Assembly (NCBI GenBank): GCA_964522605.1
Contig: CAZFWV010000287.1
Span: forward strand, 1-8,896
From: CAVZLD01 sp964522605
Lineage (GTDB): Bacteria > Planctomycetota > Planctomycetia > Pirellulales > Pirellulaceae
Reading direction: 5' to 3'
Length of the DNA stretch: 8,896 bases
This document shows, piece after piece, positions 1-6,621 of this stretch; the stretch's first letter is position 1, and the number at the start of each line of letters is the position of its first letter. The translations under genes and the position numbers were made by a program. Under the pieces are notes generated by a model. That model was given only the letters and a program-made list of their open reading frames with translations. It made no database searches and was not told the DNA's origin.

Positions 1-1
1 T

Positions 2-139
2 CCGCAGTGCGGCAGGGCCGCAACCAGGAGGAGGCTGGAGACTGGAGACTGGAGACTGGAGGCTGGACTGTAGAGCCCTACAGCCTCCAGCCTCCAGCCT
101 CCAGCCTGTAACAACATTTTCACCGTGAGCAGTGCAGAA
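2..139 (+). repeat. Composite intergenic repeat, copy A
   Basis: Three blocks are joined here. A 24-bp GC-rich block (2-25) recurs base for base at 938-961. A heptamer hairpin (27-110) recurs inverted at 8761-8849. A tail (111-139) recurs with only a few changes at 1028-1056, and more diverged on the minus strand at 8724-8754. The 24-bp block contains the short palindrome CCGCAGTGCGG. No coding potential is apparent. The tail contains the GTG at 125 from which an open frame could begin, so repeat DNA abuts or enters the first gene. The element may continue to the left of the window. This is a direct sequence observation; the function is unknown. Confidence 0.8.
27..110 (+). repeat. Heptamer-built inverted repeat (5+3 units), copy A
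   Basis: The order is GGAGGA, then five heptamers (GGCTGGA, three GACTGGA, GGCTGGA; 33-67), CTGTAG (68-73), the 4-base loop AGCC, CTACAG (78-83), three CCTCCAG heptamers (84-104), and CCTGTA. The arms are complementary apart from a two-base register shift beside the CTGTAG/CTACAG stem and the G-to-A changes in the GACTGGA units, so the region can fold into a long cruciform or RNA hairpin. The copy at 8761-8849 has the same unit counts and order on the other strand. It resembles bacterial REP/BIME-like intergenic elements in kind, but I cannot assign it to a named family. Confidence 0.85.
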
Positions 140-149
140 GCCTCGGACC

Positions 150-187
150 GGAAACGGAAAACGAAAGCGAAAACGAAAACGAAAAAC
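150..187 (+). repeat. GAAAAC-type simple repeat tract
   Basis: This is a run of imperfect GAAAAC/GAAAGC hexamers. Translated in the frame of the downstream gene it gives a low-complexity Lys/Thr string (K-T-K-A-K-T-K-T-K), unlike the rest of that protein. Its position right after composite repeat A suggests it is spacer DNA rather than a true N-terminus. Confidence 0.65.
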
Positions 188-194
188 AGGACCG

Positions 195-200
195 AAAGGA
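195..200 (+). promoter_or_regulatory. Candidate ribosome binding site for a TTG start at 209
   Basis: AAAGGA lies 8 bases before the in-frame TTG at 209-211. The longer start, GTG at 125, is preceded by CAACATTTTCACC, which has no Shine-Dalgarno-like purine run. That favours the shorter protein. Confidence 0.4.
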
Positions 201-208
201 CCGGTAGG

Positions 209-778
209 TTGACCAACGGGGGACCACAGATTGTCGGAGGGGATGAACCCGATTTGCAGTCGTTGACCGGGTTGTTCTTTCCAAACATCACGACAGTGGG
301 CGACTTCCAGCCCGTCCCGCGGAGTCAAACCCCGTCTCCATTTCGCGAATTGCTCGCCCATGATCACCACATGACGGTCACCCTGGAATCGTTCCTGAAG
401 ACGTCCGTTTCCGTGAGTGTCCGAGCGGTAAACCGTCAGGGCTCGATCTACAGTCGGAACAGCCTGCTTCACCGCGACACGGACGGTCTGCCCGTCCAAT
501 TCGGCATCGTCCGTTTACATCTCCATCTGCTGGAACCGCACATCCGCACCCCCATTGAGGAGGAACGGATTCCCCTCGGACGGATCTTGATTGAGCACGA
601 GATTCTGCGTGAGGTCGAACTGAGTCGCCTCTACAGGATCGCGTGCGGTCCGGCCTTGGCCCAAGCATTGGACATTCCGGAGGGGACCACGACCTATGGG
701 CGGACAGCCCTGATTCACTGTCATGCCGAGCCGGCGCTGGAGCTGCTGGAGATCGTGACACCAAGCATCCAGCGATGA
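209..778 (+). CDS. Chorismate lyase-like protein (UbiC/DUF98 family)
   Basis: This is probably a chorismate pyruvate-lyase-type protein. The family's UbiC removes pyruvate from chorismate to give 4-hydroxybenzoate in the cytoplasm; the exact substrate here is not shown. From the TTG start the protein has 189 residues. Recognisable blocks are LLAHDHHMTVTLE (48-60, the usual LLxHDxxMTxTLE signature), PLGRIL (122-127), YGR (163-165) and LLEIVTP (179-185). The Glu in the last block probably matches the active-site Glu of UbiC. The frame is open from a GTG at 125, which would add 28 residues, but that part is made of repeat DNA and a basic Lys/Thr string and lacks a ribosome binding site, so TTG 209 is preferred. 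No ubiquinone gene lies nearby, and no promoter was identified. The family is fairly secure; the specific reaction and the start are uncertain. Confidence 0.72.
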   Translation: MTNGGPQIVGGDEPDLQSLTGLFFPNITTVGDFQPVPRSQTPSPFRELLAHDHHMTVTLESFLKTSVSVSVRAVNRQGSIYSRNSLLHRDTDGLPVQFGIVRLHLHLLEPHIRTPIEEERIPLGRILIEHEILREVELSRLYRIACGPALAQALDIPEGTTTYGRTALIHCHAEPALELLEIVTPSIQR

Positions 779-937
779 CTTGGGCGAGTACTCGAACAGA
801 TCGCAGGCCGCCGGATGTCGAGTCGAATTCTCTGCCGAATTCGGTCAAAGACCATGCGCGTGCGCAGCGGAAGCGGCTTGGATGTTTCGGATGCGGGGGA
901 GGCAGCCAGCATGCTTCCGACTTGGAGGGCGGAGGAG

Positions 938-1056
938 CCGCAGTGCGGCAGGGCCGCAACCCAACGGGGTGCTACCGCACCCGGAAAAGGTTCGCTCCCG
1001 TTGGTCGCTCGAATACTTGCCGAGAGAACAACCTTTTCACCGTTAGCAGTGCAGAG
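938..1056 (+). repeat. Composite intergenic repeat, copy B (no heptamer hairpin)
   Basis: It opens with the same 24 bases found at 2-25 and closes with a tail (1024-1056) that matches copy A's tail at 26 of the first 28 bases from position 1028. In between, the heptamer hairpin of copy A is replaced by about 62 bases of unrelated sequence (962-1023). The tail includes GAGAACAAC, which copy C also has. The comparison shows the hairpin is a separable module within a larger repeat. Confidence 0.7.
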
Positions 1057-1198
1057 TGACGAACAAGGAGTGCCGATTGTTGAGGGGAAGACAAATTTTG
1101 GATTCGCGAGTTAAGAACCGCGAGGAACGGGGAATCTCGGCGGATCTCCCCCGAACGCTTGGTCGCTGCCCTCGGAAATCGGCACTCCTTGTTCGTCA
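1057..1198. mobile_element. MITE-like element with perfect 22-bp inverted ends
   Basis: Bases 1057-1078 (beginning TGACGAACAAGGAG) are the exact reverse complement of 1177-1198 (ending CTCCTTGTTCGTCA), bounding a 142-bp unit. Inside is a smaller imperfect hairpin (GGGGAATC 1129-1136 against GATCTCCCC 1143-1151, one bulge) and a repeated CGCGAG. It has no coding capacity for a transposase. It begins exactly where the tail of composite repeat B ends. No flanking target-site duplication is visible, so it could be a non-autonomous transposon, a repeat-derived palindrome, or a large RNA hairpin. The inverted repeat is certain; the mobile nature is inferred. Confidence 0.55.
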
Positions 1199-1341
1199 AT
1201 CTCCGGCTCCTCCGTCCCTGGCCGTCCAACAGGGACTTACACCCCACGATTCTCCTGGTGACTTTTCCAACTGCAGCGCAAGTCGGCAGAGGCGGACAGG
1301 CACCCCCGGCCAACGCGGCCAACGCGAAAAGGGGCTCACCC

Positions 1342-1369
1342 TTGCATGGACGGGCAAGACCGCTATATT
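1342..1369 (+). promoter_or_regulatory. Probable sigma-70 promoter for rpsR
   Basis: TTGCAT (1342-1347) and TATATT (1364-1369) are separated by 16 bases, a fair match to the vegetative -35/-10 pattern. Transcription would begin near 1376, leaving a leader of about 60 bases before the rpsR ATG. Confidence 0.5.
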
Positions 1370-1436
1370 GACGAGTTTGTCACTTTGCCCAGAACTGGCT
1401 CCGGAACCCCCAGCAACTCGCAGGACGAGTTAACCT

Positions 1437-1709
1437 ATGGCGATTAAGAAACGTCCGACCCGTTCCAAACGGAAGACCCGATCCCGCACGAAGACCAAGA
1501 AAAAGGACCCGATCTTCGTCGACGGCAAACGGCCGCGACCGATGTTCGTCGACTACAAAGACGTCGAACTGCTCAAGAAGCTGATCAATCGTCACGGGAG
1601 GATCGTGGTCCGACGGAAAACCGGTTGCTCCGCAGTCAGCCAGCGCGCCGTGACGAAGGCGATCAAACGGGCACGGTTCATGGCGTTGCTGCCCTACGTG
1701 GGCGACTGA
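1437..1709 (+). CDS. rpsR: Small-subunit ribosomal protein bS18
   Basis: bS18 sits on the platform of the 30S subunit, paired with bS6. The 90-residue product has the family core in order: FVDYKDVELLKKLI (37-50), RRKTG (59-63), the helix QRAVTKAIKRAR (69-80) and the closing ALLPYV (83-88). The core is standard, but the first 35 residues are a very Lys/Arg-rich extension that makes it longer than the roughly 75-residue E. coli protein. The zinc-binding Cys pairs found in some bS18 forms are absent; the only Cys is C64, so this is a zinc-free type. An AGGA 11 bases before the ATG serves as ribosome binding site, with a likely promoter about 70 bases upstream. Its usual neighbours rpsF, ssb and rplI are not here, so it stands alone or is a second copy. 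Identification is very secure. Confidence 0.95.
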   Translation: MAIKKRPTRSKRKTRSRTKTKKKDPIFVDGKRPRPMFVDYKDVELLKKLINRHGRIVVRRKTGCSAVSQRAVTKAIKRARFMALLPYVGD

Positions 1710-1723
1710 AACGTCGGCCGAAT

Positions 1724-1752
1724 CCCCGGGTCCCGATTGCCCAAGCCTGGGG
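1724..1752 (+). other. Stem-loop before the thioesterase start
   Basis: CCCCGGG (1724-1730) can pair with CCTGGGG (1746-1752), with one G-T pair and a 15-base loop. It lies between rpsR and the thioesterase ATG, and the G-run in its 3' arm is the nearest thing to a ribosome binding site for that gene. It could therefore dampen translation. There is no T-run, so it is not a classic terminator. Confidence 0.35.
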
Positions 1753-1764
1753 TAACCATTCATC

Positions 1765-2211
1765 ATGCCCAGTCCGTTCATTACGCATCGGCGAGTCGAG
1801 TTTCGCGACACGGACGCGGCCGGCATCGCGCATTTCTCAGTCTTTTTCACTTGGATGGAGCAGGCGGAACACGAAGCGCTCCGACATCTGGGGATGAGCG
1901 TCGTCAGTCACAGCGAGGGCGATACGGTCAGTTGGCCGCGTGTGGCAGCGAGTTGTGATTTTCGCCGGCCTGTGCGTTTTGAGGATCAGATCCGGATTGA
2001 GGTCCGGGTCGTGGAATTGGGCGCGAAGAGTGTAACGTATGCGTTCGATTTCTTTGGTGAGGACGGCCCCGTCGCGAGTGGCCGGATCACGGCGGTCTGC
2101 TGCCAGGTTGGCGATCGCGGCCGCTTGACTTCGGTTCCGATCCCTCCATCAATTGCCGACCGGTTGCGGCAAATCGCCGCGGCCCCTGAGCCGCAGCAGT
2201 CCGATGTCTGA
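1765..2211 (+). CDS. Acyl-CoA thioesterase, 4HBT/YbgC-like hotdog fold
   Basis: A single-domain hotdog thioesterase of 148 residues, the usual length, predicted to hydrolyse an acyl-CoA or aryl-CoA thioester in the cytoplasm. The catalytic block RDTDAAGIAHF (14-24) fits the family pattern DxDxxGxxxxxxY/F. Asp17 matches the nucleophile/base Asp17 of Pseudomonas 4-hydroxybenzoyl-CoA thioesterase. Next come the long helix FFTWMEQAEHEALRHLG (27-43), the strand RPVRFEDQIRIEVRV (68-82) and the final strands to about residue 116. The last 30 residues are a variable tail. No signal peptide is seen. The ATG at 1765 gives the standard N-terminus. The gene overlaps the next one by 8 bases, implying co-expression with the ABC transporter, which points to a lipid or acyl-handling role by inference. 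The family is clear; the substrate is not. Confidence 0.88.
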   Translation: MPSPFITHRRVEFRDTDAAGIAHFSVFFTWMEQAEHEALRHLGMSVVSHSEGDTVSWPRVAASCDFRRPVRFEDQIRIEVRVVELGAKSVTYAFDFFGEDGPVASGRITAVCCQVGDRGRLTSVPIPPSIADRLRQIAAAPEPQQSDV

Positions 2212-2887
2212 CGTATCTGGCTTAATTGTCGAGAATCTGACCAAGGAATATCCGACTCCCGCCGAGCCACTTGTTGTCTTGCGGGGGATTTCGCTTCAAC
2301 TTACGCAAGGCGAAAACCTGGCAATCGTCGGTCCGAGCGGTTCGGGTAAGAGCACGCTTCTGCAGATCATCGGCACGCTGGATCGTCCCACTCGGGGAAG
2401 CGTGCGACTGCAGGGGCAAGACCCGTTTGTGCTTTCGGAAGCCCAACTGGCGCATTTTCGCAATCAACAGGTCGGATTTGTGTTTCAGGATCACCACCTG
2501 CTGCCTCAGCTTTCCGCCCTCGAAAACGTGCTTCTTCCCGCGCTGGCCGGCGGGACTCCGGGCGCGTCCATTGTCCAGCGCGCCACGCAACTGTTACAGC
2601 GCGTCGGTCTCGGAGAACGGCTGACACACCGCCCTGCCGAGCTTTCTGGCGGGGAACGCCAGCGGGTGGCCATTGCGCGAGCTTTGATCCATGAGCCGAT
2701 CTTGCTGCTGGCAGACGAGCCAACGGGAAACCTGGACCGTAACACGGCCGAGTCCATTGCGGACTTGTTGCTCGAGCTGCAGCAACAGTCGAACTCAACC
2801 ACGATGATGATCGTTGTCACCCACAGCATGGCTCTGGCGAAACGGCTGCAGAACTGCCGGGAGCTTGTGGGAGGTTTACTCCAGTAG
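2204..2887 (+). CDS. ABC transporter ATP-binding protein, LolD/MacB-like
   Basis: This is the 227-residue ATPase subunit that should drive the FtsX-type permease encoded next. All ABC landmarks are present: Walker A GPSGSGKST (43-51), Q-loop Gln95 in VFQDHHLLP, signature LSGGERQ (148-154), Walker B ILLLADEP (166-173), D-loop NLD (176-178) and H-loop His207. VFQDHHLLPQLSALENV and DEPTGNLD are typical of the LolD/MacB/FtsE/YbbA branch, whose members power extraction of lipids, lipoproteins or peptides through mechanotransmission. The frame is open to 2153, but the ATG at 2204 is preferred because it matches the family length and overlaps the thioesterase stop as ATGTCTGA, a translational-coupling arrangement. 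The permease ATG follows 32 bases after the stop. The assignment to this branch is firm; the transported molecule is unknown. Confidence 0.93.
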   Translation: MSDVSGLIVENLTKEYPTPAEPLVVLRGISLQLTQGENLAIVGPSGSGKSTLLQIIGTLDRPTRGSVRLQGQDPFVLSEAQLAHFRNQQVGFVFQDHHLLPQLSALENVLLPALAGGTPGASIVQRATQLLQRVGLGERLTHRPAELSGGERQRVAIARALIHEPILLLADEPTGNLDRNTAESIADLLLELQQQSNSTTMMIVVTHSMALAKRLQNCRELVGGLLQ

Positions 2888-2919
2888 TTGCGATCCCGGA
2901 CACGACGAGAAGGCTGTCG

Positions 2920-5900
2920 ATGGACCCCCCGGTGAAACTCAGCAGGCTACGCTATGCTCTGCAGAGCCTTTGGTATTACCGGCGAGTCAATGTGGCCGTT
3001 CTGCTTGGCGTAATCGCGGCAACGGCCGTCTTGAGCGGTGCGTTGATCGTTGGCGATTCGGTACGTAGCAGTTTGCGAAGGCTGACGATTGAGCGATTGG
3101 GGCGCATCGACCAGATCCTGCTGGCCGACCATTATTTCGACCAAAGCCTCTCGAGCCGCATCCAGGAGCGGCGACCAGATTTGGCCGGATTCACCGAAGC
3201 GCAGCCGGTCATTCTTCTGATTCAGGCCAGCATCGAACATCGCCTTTCGATGAAGAGCGTATATCGCAGTAATGAGGTCACCGTGGTGGGCTGCGAGGAC
3301 GCCTTTTGGCAGCTCAGCGAATTATCGGTCCGCCCAACGACCTCTCCGCGTGGGCGTCAGATCATCTTGAATGAGCCGCTCGCCGAAACCCTGAAAGTCC
3401 AACGCGGCGATCGAGTCGTACTGCGGTTGGGCAAGGTGGGGGGAGTGGCCCCGGACAGCACACTCGCGCGAAAGTCCGATTTGACACAAAACCTGGCCGA
3501 ACTGGAGGTAGTCGACATCATCCCGGCCGAAGGTCTCGGGCGGTTTTCTCTGCGCGCAAATCAGTCGCTCCCTCGAAATGCCTACCTGCCCTTGGAGACG
3601 CTCCAGCAGGCACTGGAGGAGCCACACCGGGTCAACTCGATCCTGTTTGCCAGTCCCGACGGAGCGGAACCACTCGCGGACGAAGCCATCCGAGAATTAC
3701 AGCGGGAAATCTGGCCAACGGTCGAAGATGCGGGACTTCGTCTGGATCGCGTCGCCGCAACCTACAACCGCCCGGACGGAGCATCGCCGCAAGTCGCGTT
3801 TGCGTATTTCAATCTGACTTCCGACCGAATGTTGATCCCGGCCGATGCGGAACAGGCGCTGCGTCAGCACCTGTCCGAATACCATGTCCAGTCAGCCTTG
3901 ACCTATCTCGCCAACTCGCTGGAGAAGGTCAACTCGGATTCGTCAAACTCCGAAAGCATTCCGTATTCGACAGTCTCCGCCGTCGAAAACTCGGATCGGC
4001 TCGGTCCACTGATCCGTGCCGATTCCAGTTCGCTTCCGATCGCCGAGGATGAGGTGGTTCTGAACGAGTGGGCCGCGGAGGATTTGCAGGCGAAACCGGG
4101 AGACGCCATCCGTCTGACCTATTTTGCACCCGAGACCACACACGGCCAGCCCGAGGAGCGATCGACGACTCTGACGCTGAAGGCGGTCTTGCCCCTCACT
4201 GCGCCAGCGACGCCTTATCGCCGCAACCGTCCGGCAGTCTTTGTCGATCCGCCCACCTGGGCAAACGATCCCGACCTGACGCCCCAAGTCGAGGGTGTCA
4301 CAGATCAGGAGTCAATCGACGACTGGGACCCCCCATTTCCCTTTGACTACTCCAAAATTCGCAAGCCTACGGACGAAGACTACTGGGACAATTACCGTAC
4401 GACACCCAAGGCCTTTTTATCCAAGTCAACTGGGGAGCGGTTATGGGGCAGTCGGTTTGGCCAATCAACTTCGCTGCGAATCGCGATCGATGAATCGGTT
4501 ACGGAAACGAAGATCCGCGCGCGGGTCGAGGCCGCGGTGAATGAAAACTTGAAAGCGTTCGGCTTTTCGTTGCTTCCCGTGAAGCGAGACGGACTCCAGG
4601 CGGCGGCCGGAACAACCCCCTTTCAGTGGCTGTTTCTCGGATTCAGCTCGTTCATTATCGCCTCCGCACTGATGCTCATCGCGCTACTCTTCCGCCTGAG
4701 TGTGGAGCAGCGTGCGTCGAATGCCGGTTTGTTGTTGTCCGTCGGGTTCGATCGAAACACGGTCTCACGTCTCTTTCTGTTCGAAGGAGGCCTGTTAAGC
4801 CTGGTCGGTTCCATTCTGGGCACGGTCGCGGGGATTGGGTATGCGTCCTTGATGCTGACCGGCCTGCGGACGCTGTGGCTGAAGGCGATCGTCACGCCTT
4901 TTCTGCGACTTTCGATCGAGCCGATCAGTTTGTTGATCGGTTGCGGATTGGGCTTGGTCGCCGCACTGACAACCATCTGGTGGACACTCCGGGGCCTCCG
5001 TCGGGTCTCGGAACGGCAACTGCTCGCCGGGCGTGCTCAACCAGAACCTCATGATCGGCGGACCAGATCGCTTCGGGGCCGTTGGCTCCCGGAGATCCTC
5101 TTCGTCCTCGCGATCGGGTTGGGAATCGCGGCCGTATCGCTCCGAGGCGAGGCTCAGGCGGGCGCGTTTTTTGGCAGTGGAGCCTCGGTGCTGGTGGGCC
5201 TTCTGATTCGCATCGCTCAGTGGCTCCGCCAGCAGGGAACGGATTCCGCGCGTTTGCGGCTCAGCCCTCTTGCTGTCGCTGTTCGGAACGTATCGCGTCA
5301 CCCCGGACGGAGCACGTTAACCATCGGCCTAATGTCAGCGGCCTGCTTCCTGATCGTCGCGATCAGTGCTTTTCGACTCGATCCTTCCCAAGCCGGTACG
5401 GGTGGTTTTTCTTTGCTCGCCCAGAGTGAACTGCCGATCTTCGAGAACCTGAACGATCGTGACGTGCGGCGCGATCTGATGGGTAGTCGGGCCGATCAAC
5501 TGGCAGGCACACAAATTGTCGCGCTGCGAATGCACGACGGAGACGACGCCAGCTGCCGCAACCTCTACCAGTCCCAGCAACCGCGACTCCTCGGGGCAAC
5601 GCCCGATCTGGCGGCGCACTTCGCCCGCCCGGACGCAACCCGATTTGCCTGGGCGGATACCGCCAGCGACGATTCGACGGAAAGCGGCAGCGCATGGGAG
5701 TTGCTGGAACAAGATGCCGCCGACTCCATCCCGGCCATTCTGGATAAGAACACCGCACTGTACAGCCTTCATCTGTATCGTGGGATCGGTGAACAGTTCG
5801 AGCTCGATTATGGATCCGCCGGTCGCTTGCGATTTCGTGTGGTTGGCCTGTTGTCGAACAGCATTCTGCAGGGATCACTCGTGATCAGTGAAGCGAATCT

Positions 5901-6447
5901 GCTGCGTTATTTTCCGCAGACGAGCGGATATCGTTTCTTTCTGATTGACTGTCCCGCGGGTCAGACGCAGGAAGTCGGAAAGATTCTGGAGGACCGATTC
6001 AGTGACCAGGGCCTGATCACGACCAACAGTCGCGAATTGCTTACGGATTTACTGGCAGTCCAGAATACCTATCTGTGGACCTTTCAAAGTCTAGGCGGTT
6101 TGGGACTTCTGCTTGGAACACTGGGCCTCGTTGCGGTGCAGCTTCGGAGCGTGTTCGAGCGACGGGGCGAACTGGCGTTGTTGCGCGCTGTCGGATTTGC
6201 GCCGCGACGGATTGCGTCCCTGGTGATGCTCGAACATCTGCTCATCTTGCTAGGCGGACTGGGAGTCGGTTTGCTTGCCGCACTCGTTGCTGTATTCCCC
6301 CATGTATGGACGGGGGGAGCGCATCCACCGATCCGAACTCTGTCCGGGGTCCTGACCTTGATCCTTGCTGTTGGACTGATCACCGGATCCATCGCGGTGC
6401 GGCGAATCGCGCGTGCCCCGGTACTCGACGCGCTGCGTGGTGAGTAA
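2920..6447 (+). CDS. Large FtsX-domain ABC transporter permease
   Basis: A 1175-residue inner-membrane permease, partner of the upstream ATPase. Predicted helices are at about 24-47, 568-592, 618-646, 666-690, 725-741, 748-770, 798-818, 1052-1075, 1101-1126 and 1141-1160. This gives two FtsX-type four-helix bundles (1-4 and 7-10) joined by a two-helix linker, the ten-helix plan of YbbP-like permeases. The first extracytoplasmic domain (about 48-567) is very large, well beyond that of LolC or MacB; the second (about 819-1051) has ordinary size. Residues 488-520 (YWDNYRTTPKAFLS...LWGSRFG) form a motif I associate with long FtsX permeases. The C-terminus ends ARAPVLDALRGE, the usual cytoplasmic tail. 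GAGAAGG lies 6 bases before the ATG. The frame is intact throughout. Export or envelope lipid/lipoprotein handling is inferred; the substrate cannot be read from sequence. Confidence 0.9.
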   Translation: MDPPVKLSRLRYALQSLWYYRRVNVAVLLGVIAATAVLSGALIVGDSVRSSLRRLTIERLGRIDQILLADHYFDQSLSSRIQERRPDLAGFTEAQPVILLIQASIEHRLSMKSVYRSNEVTVVGCEDAFWQLSELSVRPTTSPRGRQIILNEPLAETLKVQRGDRVVLRLGKVGGVAPDSTLARKSDLTQNLAELEVVDIIPAEGLGRFSLRANQSLPRNAYLPLETLQQALEEPHRVNSILFASPDGAEPLADEAIRELQREIWPTVEDAGLRLDRVAATYNRPDGASPQVAFAYFNLTSDRMLIPADAEQALRQHLSEYHVQSALTYLANSLEKVNSDSSNSESIPYSTVSAVENSDRLGPLIRADSSSLPIAEDEVVLNEWAAEDLQAKPGDAIRLTYFAPETTHGQPEERSTTLTLKAVLPLTAPATPYRRNRPAVFVDPPTWANDPDLTPQVEGVTDQESIDDWDPPFPFDYSKIRKPTDEDYWDNYRTTPKAFLSKSTGERLWGSRFGQSTSLRIAIDESVTETKIRARVEAAVNENLKAFGFSLLPVKRDGLQAAAGTTPFQWLFLGFSSFIIASALMLIALLFRLSVEQRASNAGLLLSVGFDRNTVSRLFLFEGGLLSLVGSILGTVAGIGYASLMLTGLRTLWLKAIVTPFLRLSIEPISLLIGCGLGLVAALTTIWWTLRGLRRVSERQLLAGRAQPEPHDRRTRSLRGRWLPEILFVLAIGLGIAAVSLRGEAQAGAFFGSGASVLVGLLIRIAQWLRQQGTDSARLRLSPLAVAVRNVSRHPGRSTLTIGLMSAACFLIVAISAFRLDPSQAGTGGFSLLAQSELPIFENLNDRDVRRDLMGSRADQLAGTQIVALRMHDGDDASCRNLYQSQQPRLLGATPDLAAHFARPDATRFAWADTASDDSTESGSAWELLEQDAADSIPAILDKNTALYSLHLYRGIGEQFELDYGSAGRLRFRVVGLLSNSILQGSLVISEANLLRYFPQTSGYRFFLIDCPAGQTQEVGKILEDRFSDQGLITTNSRELLTDLLAVQNTYLWTFQSLGGLGLLLGTLGLVAVQLRSVFERRGELALLRAVGFAPRRIASLVMLEHLLILLGGLGVGLLAALVAVFPHVWTGGAHPPIRTLSGVLTLILAVGLITGSIAVRRIARAPVLDALRGE

Positions 6448-6452
6448 TCACC
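6439..6452 (+). other. Small hairpin across the permease stop codon
   Basis: GGTGA (6439-6443) and TCACC (6448-6452) form a perfect 5-bp stem with a GTAA loop that includes the TAA stop. No T-run follows, so terminator activity is doubtful. Confidence 0.25.
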
Positions 6453-6471
6453 GGACGACCTGGGAACGTGG

Positions 6472-6500
6472 TTGGGCAGATCGGTTGGGCGTGGTAGACT
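6472..6500 (+). promoter_or_regulatory. Probable promoter for the five-helix membrane protein gene
   Basis: TTGGGC (6472-6477) and TAGACT (6495-6500) are spaced by 17 bases, a reasonable vegetative promoter. Transcription would start near 6507, giving a leader of about 115 bases before the ATG at 6622, with no gene in that leader. Confidence 0.4.
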
Positions 6501-6621
6501 GTCGCCGGTTCTGCCCAAGGGCGCTCGGATCGACTCCCTGACTTGTCTGTGGGTCGATCTGCGCCACGAGGTCGCCTGCTTGCGATGTCCACCAATCGTC
6601 CATTTCGATGGAGAAATTCCC

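Larger units (their letters stand above)
779..1436. other. Gene-poor spacer rich in repeats
   Basis: No open frame in these 658 bases looks like a protein. Possible translations are Arg/Ser/Pro-rich, mutually overlapping and repeat-derived. Bases 779-937 show only small palindromes (two GAATTC sites near 827-844 and TGCGC-GT-GCGCA around 855-866). Bases 938-1056 are composite repeat B, 1057-1198 an inverted-repeat element, 1199-1340 unassigned, and 1342-1369 the likely rpsR promoter. The stretch 1199-1340 might be decayed mobile DNA, but nothing in it is recognisable enough to name. Confidence 0.7.

Noticed and set aside
27..110. CRISPR array or minisatellite explanation for the heptamer repeats
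   Set aside because: Units are 7 bases without spacers, arranged as inverted arms around a central palindrome, so not CRISPR; identical 5+3 counts in two copies argue against a plain minisatellite.
378..959. 193-residue open frame on the minus strand across the chorismate lyase-like gene
   Set aside because: Arg/Ser/Pro-rich composition, no family resemblance, and it lies antisense to a recognisable gene; a by-product of GC-rich codons.
1199..1340. Decayed insertion sequence or pseudogene before rpsR
   Set aside because: Some short translated pieces looked vaguely familiar from repeat-rich genomes, but no transposase motif, ends or frame could be supported.
2153..2203. Upstream start for the ABC ATPase at 2153
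   Set aside because: It would overlap the thioesterase gene by 59 bases and add residues outside the family's normal N-terminus; ATG 2204 fits length and coupling.
209..2211. Pathway link between the chorismate lyase-like gene (4-hydroxybenzoate) and the 4HBT-type thioesterase
   Set aside because: The genes are almost 1 kb apart, with repeats and rpsR between them, and the thioesterase family is broad; proximity alone does not support a 4-hydroxybenzoate pathway.
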